DNA from: Reclinomonas americana ATCC 50394
Taxonomy: Eukaryota; Jakobida; Jakobea; Jakobida
Assembly: GCA_048213135.1 (NCBI GenBank)
Contig: PS015013.1
Span: forward strand, 329,870 to 355,927
Direction: 5' to 3'
DNA: 26,058 nucleotides
Shown here piece by piece: positions 1-10,318 of this stretch. A program made the translations under genes and the position numbers. The notes under the pieces are model-generated. The model was not told the DNA's origin and did not search any database. It worked only from the letters and a program-made list of their open reading frames with translations. The number at the start of each line of letters is the position of its first letter. Within the stretch, counting starts at the first letter, position 1.

Positions 1-39
1 CTTCCTCCAACTCACTGCACACACACACTCCACACACAG

Positions 40-3000
40 AAAATCGTGCGCGTGTTGGATCACCAACTGACAGTCAAGGGCACTGGGTTTACGACGACCG
101 ACAAGGCGCAGTTTGCGGTCGGTGGACACGGATGCGAGACCGCGGTCGATGACATGGTGGTGTCGACTGTGACGGTGACTGCGGCCGATCCCACCACCAT
201 GGTGGTGGCCATGTTTGCGCATGTGTCGGCAGGCGGGCGCTACTGGTTGTGCGTGCAGTCGCAGGGCATGGGCCCGTGGCTGAATTTCACAAACAGTCAC
301 GTGGAGGTGCTGAGTTGCGTTCGTTTGGACACGCTGCTCTTGTGTCTCTGCTTCTCTTCTTGCTTTGAGGTTCACACGGTGTTTCTTTTTGCGCAGTGGG
401 CATGACGAGCAGCTTTTATCCGCGCCTGCTGGACAACCACGGTCCGAGCATGTTGCAGTTGTATGGCACGGGTCTGCCAATCACCGCGCCGGCGACTGCG
501 TTCCGCTTTATTGATGCCACTGGCGGCAACAACTTTTCGTGCCAGGTGCCTTTTTTTATTTTTGCGCTCCCCTGCTCTCGCTGCGATGCATGTGCTTACT
601 GTGTGCGGCACGCATTCGAAAAAGACCGCGGATCCCAAGCCAGCGATTAACACCATCACCATCACCGCGGTGCCGCAACCGACCGCCGAGCATGTGACGC
701 TGCAGCTGACGCCCACCACCACCTTCTCGGGTCTGGCGTTTCTCTGCGTACTGTGCGTTGTGGTCGATGGGGGTGTGCTGTTGTCGACGGCGGATTGCTG
801 ACTTTTTGAACACAGCTTCCCGGGCATGGACATTTACGAGCCCGCTTCACACGGCGGCGCTGTGCCGTTGCCGATTCACATTACGGAGAACGCCGAACCC
901 ACTCTGACTGGCCTCACGCCGCTGCAGACGAGCCTGTGGTCCTCGATCACTGTCAGCGTGCAGGGCACGCAGCTGAGGTGTGTGTTTCATCGCTTCCCCC
1001 CTTGCCGACAGCCAAGCTGAGCTCGTGACGCGATGCAGCGCGATGGAGGACGTCATTGTCATCAACGCTGTGGGCAACTGCTCGCCGCCCACTGCTTCCC
1101 CGGACTCGGTGGTAAGTATGCACTCCTGTCCGTCATCGTCGTGCAGTGTTTTTCTCACGCTGCTGTCTTTCGCAGATCCAAGGCGTGCCCGACATTGTCA
1201 GCGACACTGCCATTGACTTTATGCTGAAGATCGGCGGTTCGTACAACCTGCAAGTGTGCATCAAGTTCACCGGTCAGGCAGACTACACCATGGTTCCTGG
1301 TGGACCCATTGCGGTGCTCTGTTGCGTTCGCCTCCCTGCGTGTGCACATCCTCTTGTTCTGCCGTCTGACGACGATTCGACTTGTTCTTTTGTTTCACAG
1401 CGCCTTCGGTGAAGACTTTTACGCCGCCGACAATCGCGCCCAACATTCTCACGGTCATCACCTTTACTGGAGACAATCTCGCTGGGTGAGTCGTCTCGCG
1501 GCTGATGTCACTGCTCTCGTCGCCGCAAAAGATCTCACCGCGCATGAGCAGTGGCACACAGCAACTGCTGGTCACCGACGCCAACAACAACTGCGTCGCG
1601 AACTCGGCCAGCATCACGGTCGGAAAGACGGCCGCACCAGATGCCCAGCATCTCACCTTTGAGGGTGCGTTTGCATGCGCTTATTTGTCTTTCATCACGG
1701 CAAGCAGTGCATGACTAAATTCTCCGCTTGTGCAGTGACGACCACGGCCGCTGCTGGCACCAGCTATTCCATGTGCATCAAGTTGCGTTGCGACCGGCTG
1801 CGTGACTCTTGTCACACCTTTAGCGCGTCCAGCTTACCCCGCATGCTGATAATGTAGATACTCTGGCGCTCCGGCCTTCGCCCCGCTGACTGGATCATCG
1901 CTCAAGGTGGCGACGTCCACCCTCACCGGCATCGCGCCGGGACTCGTGTCACTGACTGCGGCGACCACGGTCACCATCTCGGGCACCGTTCTCGGCGGCG
2001 TCACCGACGTGATTGTCATTCAGTCCACACAAACCTGCGCCTCTGGCCAGACGGTCCGTCTCGCCATTTCGCCACTCCCTGTGTCTCTTGTTATCTCGCT
2101 TCCTCCCCCTGACTGGTGTATGTTTGTGCAGCCGCTGGCGCCGGTCACCAAGGTCACTCCGTCTGCAAACCAAGTGACGTTCTCCGTGCAGCCGACCCAG
2201 GCTGGCGTCTACAGCGCATGCGCTCGTCTTGCCACCGGTGCTGCGTACACGGCGGTGCCTGGCACATTCAGTGCTGGCGCCAGCACGAGCGGAGTGCAGC
2301 CGAGCACGATTCCGGTGGTGGCTGTCACCACGATGAGCATCTCTGGCGTGGATCTGGACAACTCGACCGTGCTCACGGTGGTCGCGGCTGGCGAAACGTG
2401 CATGTTCACCAACCCTCCGCCACTTCCTGTTGCGTCTGCCGCCGCCGCCGCTGTGCCCCATCCACCTCCGATCTCCACTCACTGCTGTCGCGTGTAGAAC
2501 GGCTTGCAACTGTCGAACTTTGCCGTGGTCTCGCCGCAGCTGCTCACCATTGGCGTGAGCGCGCCGTTCCCCGCCGCCAACTACAAGTTCTGCATCATGC
2601 TGTCGCCGGCCGGCTACTCGGATGTGACGAATGGCGGCTTTGCGGCCGCGGTGCCGACCGGAACCAAGATCACACCCGATCAGGTGCCGCTCGGCATTGC
2701 TTCCACCGTCACTGTGCTGGGCACGCTGTTCTCGCCGCTGGTGAAGATCTCGGCCGTGCTGCCCAGCGACACATGCGTGACGCAGACGCCCAATACGCCA
2801 GTTTCGTGTGCATCGTGAATCAGTGTGTATGTGCGTGCGTGTTCTCATCTATTGCACGCGACACAGGCGTGGGTCACCATCAACAACCTCATGCTGGTGT
2901 CGTCAAGCTCCATCACGGTCACTGTGCTCGGCCAGAACACTGTCGGCATGGTCAAGTTCTGTCTGCAGGCGTTCCCCAACTCCAACTACATGGATGTGCA

Positions 3001-5256
3001 GAATGGCGTGCTCTTCATCGCGCCAGGAGCACTCACTGCCAACGCCTTCCCCATGAACATTGGTGTCAGCGTGCAGACGCAAATCAGTCTGTACGGCAAC
3101 AACCTGTACGTGCAAGATTCGCAGCTCTTCATCCTCGACGATGGCGTGGCGTGCGACAACATGGTTTGTCGGGCTCATTTTTTCTGCTGTCTGCATTGTG
3201 CTGCGCGGTCTCATTATCTCTTCTCGAACAGGACACTGTTACCGGTTCGCAGTACGCCACCGTGGGCCCGCTGACGGGAGGCCCGTCCACCATGTTCGCG
3301 CAGATCACGGTGTCGCAAGCTGGCAACTACATTCCGTGCATGCGTGTCACGGGCGCGCCCAAATTCAAGACTGTCCCCGGCAGTCCGCTGATGGTGTTGG
3401 GTGAGTGGCTTTCCTCGTGCGATGTGAATTTGTGAAGGGCGGGTGCTGAACGGTTNNNNNNNNNNNNNNNNNNNNNNNNNNNNNNNNNNNNNNNNNNNNN
3501 NNNNNNNNNNNNNNNNNNNNNNNNNNNNNNNNNNNNNNNNNNNNNNNNNNNNNNNNNNNNNNNNNNNNNNNNNNNNNNNNNNNNNNNNNNNNNNNNNNNN
3601 NNNNNNNNNNNNNNNNNNNNNNNNNNNNNNNNNNNNNNNNNNNNNNNNNNNNNNNNNNNNNNNNNNNNNNNNNNNNNNAACTGACGCTCTGCACGTCGCC
3701 GGGGGTGATGACTGGCGTCGCATTCGGGCCACGGAACTTGACGCACACAATGAAGCTGCCAGCCTACGCACACACGGTATATCGCTGTGTCAGTGCACAC
3801 GCGACTGCAAACGCGTGCCTGGTGTGCGCAACTTGCAGCGGCGTCACCGGCACCACCAGTGTCAGCGTTGTGCGAGTCAGCGTCACCGTGCCGACCTGGA
3901 TCTTGGCCGAGTTGGCATTGGCATTGGTGCATGCGTCGGCAAGGACCTGCACAAGAAAAAATAGAAGCACCGGGGTGGTGAGTCGAGTGGAGCAGTTGCT
4001 GCTGTTGCGCCTGGGGTGCACACAGACCCTGTTGCGAGACGACGGCACGTCAATCACGTACACCGTGTCGTACGCGGTCAGTGCATTGCCGGAGACCACG
4101 ATACTCGTCTGCACGTTGAGGGCCAGAGTCGGTGCCTCGATGGATGTCGGTTGAGGAACTGTGCGACTCGCNNNNNNNNNNNNNNNNNNNNNNNNNNNNN
4201 NNNNNNNNNNNNNNGCGTGACTGGTGACGTGTGCGTTCCGTCAGCGCTTCATCATTCCGCTCACGATGCTGCTAATGATCACCAGGCCCGCAAGCCACCG
4301 AGTTTGTGCCGCACCTGACGTTCTCGTCGCCGGCCTTTGTGCATCAGGTGACGGTCACCGGCCAGGGTCTGTCGTACCTCGACTCTGTGGTGGTCATCAA
4401 CGCGGCCGGCGCGTGCACCAATCCTGTGTTCGCCGACGGTGTTTCGATCAACACACCGTTCACGAGCACCGACGCCACGCAGCTGTACTTTGGTCTCACT
4501 GGTGCGTGTTTCGGCGTGTATCCATGCATGCGCTCGCACTCCACTCACCGACTGTGTCACCAGTGAATACGGCCGGCACCTACTCGTACTGCATCAAGTA
4601 CCCGCAGACCACCGCCTACGTGCCCATTGGCTCCTCGTTCTCCGTGCAGCGGTTGTACGTCAGCGATTTCTCGCCGTCGTTGATCCCCACCAGCCAGTCG
4701 AGCATCAGTGTCACCATCACTGGCTCGGCACTGCGTGCGAGCGACATGATTCGTGTGATCCCCTGGACGAGCCCGTGCATGGGTACCGACCTCGTCAACG
4801 CCAATGGCATCCAGATCGGCGCCGTCAGTTGCGTTCTCTCTCGTACATCTCATTTGCGTGTGGCAGTCGATCTCACCTCGTGACGCACAGCTGCCAATCC
4901 GAGCGGCTCGAGTCTGGTGGTGCCGGTTATGGCGAACACGCCCGGTACTTACCGCATCTGCATTCGCTTCACGGAAACCGTTGAATTCGGTGGCATTGTG
5001 GGTGGCCAGCTGGTGGTCGAAGGTCTACCACCGTTTTGTCGTTGTCTGCTTTTGTGTGGTCTTTCCGTCGTTGACCCCCTTGCGTGTCTCAGGTTCCAAT
5101 GGCAGCGGTCTGTCGCCTGGCGTCCTGGCCGTGGTCATCATTGTCCCCATTGTGGCTGTGGCGGTCCTCGTGGTGCTCGGCTTGTGGTGGTGGCGCCGAC
5201 GTCGCGCACCGCGCAATGTCGACGCCTCGGACACGGGTCCGTACGGCACCCTGTGA
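40..5256 (+). CDS. Type I membrane protein with tandem Cys-containing beta-type units (5' partial)
   Basis: The window opens in an intron (acceptor AG at 38-39). From 40 about 20 short introns can be removed to give one reading frame ending at TGA 5254-5256. The product is a chain of roughly eleven ~100-residue units. Each starts with a strand like TVTVLG, SVTITGSAL or TISGTVLGG, has a central Cys, and ends with an AGxYxxCIK-like motif followed by Y-x-x-VPG (for example AGTYSYCIK near 4575, AGVYSACAR near 2205). The first half recalls IPT/TIG domains; the second half is not a family I recognise. The C-terminus (5090-5256) has a ~22-residue hydrophobic helix, then WWWRRRR and a short tail ending GPYGTL, so the units should lie outside the cell and the tail in the cytosol. 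A surface adhesion or receptor role is inference. The N-terminus is outside the window. Two gaps and one reversed contig (3679-4171) interrupt the gene. Confidence 0.75.
3456..3678. other. Assembly gap (223 N) inside the repeat gene
   Basis: Run of N. The left flank ends in an intron that begins at GTGAGT just after the PGSPLMVLG unit end near 3400. The right flank is the reversed contig. Confidence 1.
3679..4171 (-). other. Reversed contig holding one repeat unit of the upstream gene
   Basis: On the minus strand this piece encodes one more unit of the plus-strand repeat protein: TSIVVSGNAL, DTVYVIDVP, DACTNAN, then AGSFIVCVKF and TPGDVQSVS. The frame holds after removing two introns, 3947-4027 (81 nt) and 3764-3832 (69 nt, donor GTTGCG). 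On the plus strand there is no comparable coding. It lies exactly between two N gaps, so a scaffolding orientation error is the simplest reading. When flipped, QSVS leads toward the right-hand flank, which begins with a short exon end (V-T) and an intron before PQATEFVPHL. Confidence 0.85.
4172..4214. other. Assembly gap (43 N)
   Basis: Run of N closing the reversed contig. Confidence 1.
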
Positions 5257-5405
5257 GCCACAGCTCGACATCGAGGCCCTTCCACTGCTCCTTTTCCTCT
5301 GGTGGACTATGAAATGAATCGCTCAACGCCGCTGTTTTGCCACTTGGTTGAGTTGTCTTCAGCGACGTCGTATGCGTCCTGCAGTCACGTTCATCAGACA
5401 CCGCA

Positions 5406-7906
5406 ATGGCATCGTCGCCCCGATCGCCACCGTCGCTGAGCCGCTCCACACCACGCTCTCCACCAGCCGCGTCCTCAGTTCGCTCACCATCCTCCCTCGG
5501 CAGCGGGAGTGGGAGTGGAGGCGGCTCGCCACCACGATCTGCACGACAAGGCGCCTCGCCCAGCGCCAATGTGGCAGCCGCCGCAGCTGTGGCCGCAGCT
5601 GCATCGCCGGCGACCACCGACGGCAACGCAGCACGTCGAGCCAATCAACTCTTGACTGCGGCAGTGGAGCGATGTCGACGCGGCAGCAAAGAGGTGTGTG
5701 CGTGGATTGGCGCGCACTCTCCAACAATCGTCTTCAGTCTCACTCTCTCGCTCTCTCTATGTGTGTGCGCAGGTGGATTTGTCGATGAAAGCACTGGGCG
5801 GTTTGCCGATTGGAGAGAAGCGTCTACAGGAGGCATGCAAGCAGCTGTCATCTCTCGACGTGCAACGACTGAACATGTCGGGTGTATCTGGTATTGAATA
5901 CTTCATCTCTCTCACACAACACGCACGCGCGTGTGTGCACTGCTCTCATGCCTGGCTCGTGGCAGTGTTTGTGCGAAACTCGCTGGGAGACACGCAGGCG
6001 CGCCTCATTGCACGATCGTTTTCTCGACTGACGACGCTGGTGATATCCAACAACGAGGTCCGTCTTCTTCCTCTGTCATGCTCGCTCTCGCCCATGTGCA
6101 TGCTGATGGTGAGACGCCACACTGCAGATCTCGTTCGAGGGTGTGCGCTTCCTGGCCACCGGCTGCCCGAACCTCACTCATCTGGATGTTGCGTCGCGCT
6201 TCATGCCACGCACTCCAGCTGTCCCTCACCGGCCTCTCACTCTGCGCGCGACCTCAGATATCGTACAACATCATCGCATGCGACGGTGTCAAGGAACTGG
6301 CGTCGCGACTGCCGCACCTGACCTGGCTCGATGTGCGAGGCAACGATGTCGGCAACGATGGCGCCGCTGTTATCGGCGAACAGATGCCTCAACTTCGTTT
6401 TCTGAGTATCGAATGTTGCGTTTTTTTTTTGTGGGTGCCTCCGATCCATCGTGGTGCTAACACCAGCTGCGGGGCGGTGCAGCCAATGTGATTGGCACGG
6501 TCGGCACCATGGCTCTCGCCAAGCTGTGCAATTTGACAGAGCTGAGTCTCAGCGGCAACTCGATCGGCGACGGCGGCTGCTACGTTCTCGGGCGCACCTC
6601 GTCTCCACTCAAGAAGCTCAACATGTTGCGTTGCACGTCAAGTGTGCGCAGCTCACAATTTGTCACTCACACGAGTGCATGTGCCATTGCAGATCATGTA
6701 TGTGTGCATATCGTGCTTTCATCATCACCGTTCTCCTCACGATGCTCACTTGCGCAGACAATGTCGTCACACACACTGGCCTGATCGACGTGCTGCGCTT
6801 TCTCACCATGCTTTCGTCGCTGAATCTGCGAGGATGCGAGATCGGTCCCTCGGCCGGCTACGCGATCCAGGAGTACTTGTCGCCGCACCTGACCGACCTG
6901 GACCTGGCCTACAACAACCTGAACGACTCGAGCATGGAAGACATGGCGGTGGGAGCCACGACGACACTCATCGGATTGCGCACGCTTATTCTGCGCGGCA
7001 ACAGCATCGCTGACGAGGGTGCCAGGCATTTGGCGCAATTCCAACAGCTCACCACCCTCGACATCTCCTGCAATCCCGTGGGAGCAGCGGGTGTGGCGGC
7101 TCTTGGCCGCGGTCTGACACGACTCAAGACACTACACATTGGGGAGGTGAAGTGGGCCTGGGACTGTGCAGCGGAGCTGGCACGCGGTCGATGGACGTCC
7201 ACGCTGCGAACGTTGGATGTGCGTGGCACGTTTGATTTGAGTGACGGCGAGGCGAGGCTCATGCTCGAGTGCTCCAATCTCACCGCCCTCAACATTTCCT
7301 GTTGCGTCGCATCTTCTTGCTTGTCTCTCTGCTTGTGTATATTCACGGCATGCTTCTATTTTCTGCAGCCACGGGAGTCTCACGGAATGCCGCACGCGGT
7401 CTGGCCATGCAGCTGCCGCTGCTGGTCAAACTCGACACCACCGACGGTTTGCAACCAGTGCAAGTGTGCAGTGGCGCTCCGTCTGCTCCTCACCTTCTAC
7501 GCCCGCAGAGGAGATTCGTCTGGCTGCGCAGCCGTATTTGGCACTCAACTACGAACCGTTCCGTAGATTGTTGCACTCGTTGCTGTGCGATGGTGCTGAC
7601 TCTCCGCTCCGCAGCTTCCTCATCGAACGTGCCCGCTCGGTGCTGCTGTCTGCGCAACGAAAACAACAGCTGATCAGCAGCGGCAGCAGTAGTGGCGGCG
7701 GAAGCACACGAGGCGTGGATGCCGACGCCGGCTCTCAGTCGTCGGACGTCGACACGCCGCACAGCACCGGCACCGAGGCTTCACCGTCGCAGTTCCGCAG
7801 CCAGCCGGCCAACGGCTTTGACATAATACGAGTGCTGGACATTGTGCTGACGCAGACGCTGAACGAGCGCTCACGGAGAGTACGCGCGGCTCGCGATCCC
7901 ACATGA
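5406..7906 (+). CDS. Leucine-rich-repeat (RNase-inhibitor type) protein, 623 aa, with a 5-nt exon
   Basis: Ten exons: 5406-5693, 5772-5881, 5966-6057, 6128-6187, 6258-6414, 6483-6623, 6693-6697, 6758-7300, 7369-7446, 7509-7906. Together they make 1872 nt, an exact multiple of three. The first ~95 residues are Ser/Pro/Ala-rich and probably disordered. About twelve LRRs follow, with motifs such as LVISNNE, LDISYNII, LDVRGNDVG, LSIESNVIG, LSLSGNSIGDGG, LNISYNVV and LDISCNPVGAAG. A C-terminal helical tail contains a GSSSGGGS linker. There is no signal peptide or membrane segment, so it is likely a cytosolic binding protein; the partner is unknown. Introns of 60-84 nt often use a GTTGCG donor (6188, 6415, 6624, 7301). 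The ATG at 5406 is the first in frame, 150 nt after the previous stop. Its 3' end faces the next gene, 96 nt away. Confidence 0.85.
6693..6697 (+). other. 5-nt microexon (ATCAT)
   Basis: The exon is flanked by AG (6691-6692) and GT (6698-6699), with introns 6624-6692 (69 nt) and 6698-6757 (60 nt), both normal for this genome. It joins AAC-AT to AC-AAT and gives LNISYNVV, the exact LRR consensus seen in the neighbouring repeats (LDISYNII). Without it, joining 6623 to 6758 shifts the frame. Confidence 0.8.
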
Positions 7907-8002
7907 TGCACTCGCAAGGTGCAGCGTCCACTCCAGTCGTCTTTACAGTCTCTCCTTCTTTGTTGGCATCGTTCAACAAAAAAACACCAGCGAATTATTG
8001 TT
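7907..8002. other. Convergent intergenic spacer
   Basis: Ninety-six bases between the TGA of the LRR gene and the TAA of the pentapeptide gene. It holds an A-rich run (7977-7984) but no recognised terminator or polyadenylation signal. Confidence 0.5.
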
Positions 8003-9072
8003 TTAGTACAGTGTGGCATTCCTAAATGACACGAATAATCTCGACGAGCCGGTAAAGTCGACTCCGCGCAGCGTAGCACGCTCAAACGTCGCGTTCTGCA
8101 GGTCGGCATCGCGAAAGGTCGAGTGCGTGAGGATGGCCGCGGAGAAATCGCCGCCAGCCAGCTTGGCCGACGTGAAGTCGCAGTTGACCAGCTTGGCCTC
8201 CACAAACAGACGCCGCTGCTTGTCGTCGTAGCACGCTGTGCGGCGAGGTAGCAGTGAGTCGAGAATTGGCCCGGCGATGGAAGGCCAGTGGGAGAACGCA
8301 CAGAGATCGCAATGTCGAAACGAGACGCCCGACAGGTCCGCGTGACTGAAATTGATGACAGTGAGGTGTCGCAGCTGCAGCGAGCCAAAGGCGGTGGTGC
8401 GGAGGTCGCAAAAGGTGAGCTGCAGGGTGCCACCAGGTGGCGCTTTGCTTATCAGTCGACACAATTCGTCTTGTGCGACCACACTGCGAGTGGCAGTCGG
8501 GGTGTGTGATGCCGACCGAGCCAGTGCCTCCTTTTCGCGGTGCTCCTTGATGCGACGCAGACGACGCCCGACAGCGCGTCGCAGTCCATCCAGAGCAAAA
8601 AACTGCGCCTCCACAAACAGCTGCTTCAGGCAGCGTTCGTCGGTGGGATCGACATCCAGCACGCCTCCGCGGCCATCCACACAAGTGCGCAGGAAGCGCA
8701 AGATGTGGCGAAACAGATCGGGCTCACGATCCAGGAACACCTGCCGCACCACATCGGTGAGTCTCATCGGCGTCGCGCTTTCCATCTCTCCGTTGCCGAC
8801 AAGGAACAAACCCGTCCGTGCGAATCAGTGGCAAGATCGAAGCGACCGGAGAACATGGCGGCGAGCATCGAGTTACCGTCGCGACTCAGCGTGTCGCGCG
8901 AGGTCACAAATGTCTCGCCGCCCACATTCAGCTCCACCATGGTCTCCGACCCCGTTGCCGCTCGCGAACCGCCATTCAACACTTGCACAAAGTGCAGCGG
9001 ATCGGTGGACTCGCACACCGGCGCCAGCTCCTGCATCGTCGTCACGGTTTGAGAGACTGCATCCACAGCCAT
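8003..9072 (-). CDS. KCTD-type T1/BTB domain plus pentapeptide-repeat protein, 332 aa
   Basis: Two exons, 9072-8812 and 8740-8003, with a 71-nt intron (8741-8811). Residues ~46-140 form a potassium-channel tetramerisation (T1) BTB domain. They show VELNVGGETF, TLSRDGNSMLAAMFSGRF, then across the splice DSHGRVFLDREPDLF and RHILRFLR. From about residue 190 come pentapeptide (A-D/N-L-x-x) repeats: FSHADLSGVSF, AKLVNCDF, AKLAGGDF, FRDADLQNATF, ATLRGVDF. This order is that of KCTD9-like proteins, which oligomerise through T1 and can act as cullin-3 adaptors; the cullin role here is inference. An in-frame ATG at 9117 would overlap the end of the next gene, so I chose ATG 9072, which leaves a 23-nt spacer. 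Same strand as its two upstream neighbours. Confidence 0.85.
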
Positions 9073-9095
9073 CACACCACCACGCTCTTCTCTTC

Positions 9096-10277
9096 TTACG
9101 CAACATCCGGCTCCCACTCCAACTCGTACACCTGCGTGTTGCTCGAGGCGCCACTGTCTCCCCTGCCTCGGCTCCCTGCAGAAGCCGCGGCTGTCGACGA
9201 GGAAGGTGCTCGGCCGGCGGCCACTGCAGCCGCTGCCGCCGCCGCTGCTGCAACAGCAGACGTCGACATGGGTCCACTGCTTGTCGAGCGCGGCCGGCTG
9301 CGCAACGCCCCCGCACCGCCCAGCGGCTGCACATCGTCGCCGACCGACAAATACACCATGTCTGCTTGCCGCATCCGCTCACCGGCCGCCATGGCCGCCG
9401 CCTCCTCCGCCTCCGCCTCGGCCTGTCGGCTCGCATCGCCACCGCTTTCATCGCCATCACCGTTGCCATCAGCAGCAGCAGCAGCAGCAGCACCATAGTC
9501 GTCGTCTGAATCCTCATCGGATCCCGTGCCTGACTCCCACGACGGCGTCGACGGCCGCACAGCAGCCGCCTGTGCACCTGTGACGACAACAGGCTCCTCC
9601 CTGCGTGAGCATCGCGGGTGAGCACAGTGTGTCACTCACAATCCTCCCAACACCAGACGCAACTGGATTGGCGGCGGCTGATGCAGCGGCGGTGGCGGTG
9701 GTGGTGGTGGCAGCGGTGGTGAGGACGGCGAGTGATGCGAAGACAGAGGTCCAGCGGCCGCCACGGCACCAGCTGCGTGATAGCTATGATGATGATGAGG
9801 TCGATGCACACGCGCCGCCGATGGTGGCGACGAGGAGATGGGTGGCATGGAGGCAGCAGCCGCCGATGAAGACGACACAGACATGGCGGAGGCGGAGGAG
9901 GCCTGCGCGGCAGCAGCAGCAGCTGCGGCCGCCACTGCTGCTGCGGCCGCGGCGGCCACCTCATTGCCGGTGACTGCGAGCAGTGCAACCTCGGGTGAGC
10001 TGGCTTCGCGGGGCATCATTGGGCCGCCACGGTCGGGCGGAGGGAATGCGTGGAGTCGACGAGGCCGTGAGCGACCAGCGCCAGTGCCTGTGCCGCCGCC
10101 GCCGCCGCCGCGGTGCTCGTCGTCGTCGTCGTCGTCGTCATCGTCGTCTTCGTCTTCTTCTTCGTAGGGTTCGGTGCTGTCGACGTTGCCGGTGGAGAGG
10201 AAGGAGGCGAGGTCGTCGATACGAGAGGTCAGCTCGATGGAGGGTCGAGGCGCACCCGCTGCATCCTCCCCGCTCAT
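9096..10277 (-). CDS. Acidic, polyalanine-rich low-complexity protein, ~380 aa, function unknown
   Basis: Two exons, 10277-9640 and 9600-9096, with a 39-nt intron (9601-9639). The joined length is a multiple of three and ends at TAG/TGA-free frame closure just before 9096. I do not recognise the family. It starts MSGEDAAGAP, with a possible short helix (ELTSRIDDLASFL), then a run of about ten Asp encoded by a CGTCGT-type tract (10111-10165), a polyglycine patch, long alanine runs, a proline run, and a Ser/Ala-rich tail ending YELEWEPDVA. The composition suggests a mostly disordered protein. The moderately hydrophobic block MVYLSVGDDVQPLG (~9340) and the C-terminal ELEWEP may be the only ordered or binding parts. 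The ATG at 10277 lies 41 nt after the stop of the upstream gene; an upstream in-frame ATG at 10322 would overlap that stop. Confidence 0.55.
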
Positions 10278-10318
10278 CGGACTTGCAAAGCAATAAAGGA
10301 CAAGTGTGGATGATGATT

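Larger units (their letters stand above)
40..5070 (+). repeat. Array of ~100-aa protein repeat units with matching intron positions
   Basis: About eleven units, one per ~410 bases, diverged at the DNA level but aligned by a central Cys and a second Cys in the YxxCIK motif. Introns recur at similar places: often phase 0 just after the first Cys region (546, 1112, 2059, 2429, after 2800, after 3162), and again near the AG of the second motif or the unit end (1321, 1665, 1782, 4502). This suggests growth by duplication of an intron-containing unit. Confidence 0.6.

Noticed and set aside
1949-2848. Minus-strand open frame of 299 codons over the repeat gene.
   Set aside because: Rich in Arg and His with no motif; the plus strand carries spliced, repeated units.
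8352-9509. Open frame of 385 codons on the plus strand.
   Set aside because: It is antisense to the T1/pentapeptide and acidic genes, is Arg/Ser-rich, and has no domain; it is an open shadow of GC-rich codons.
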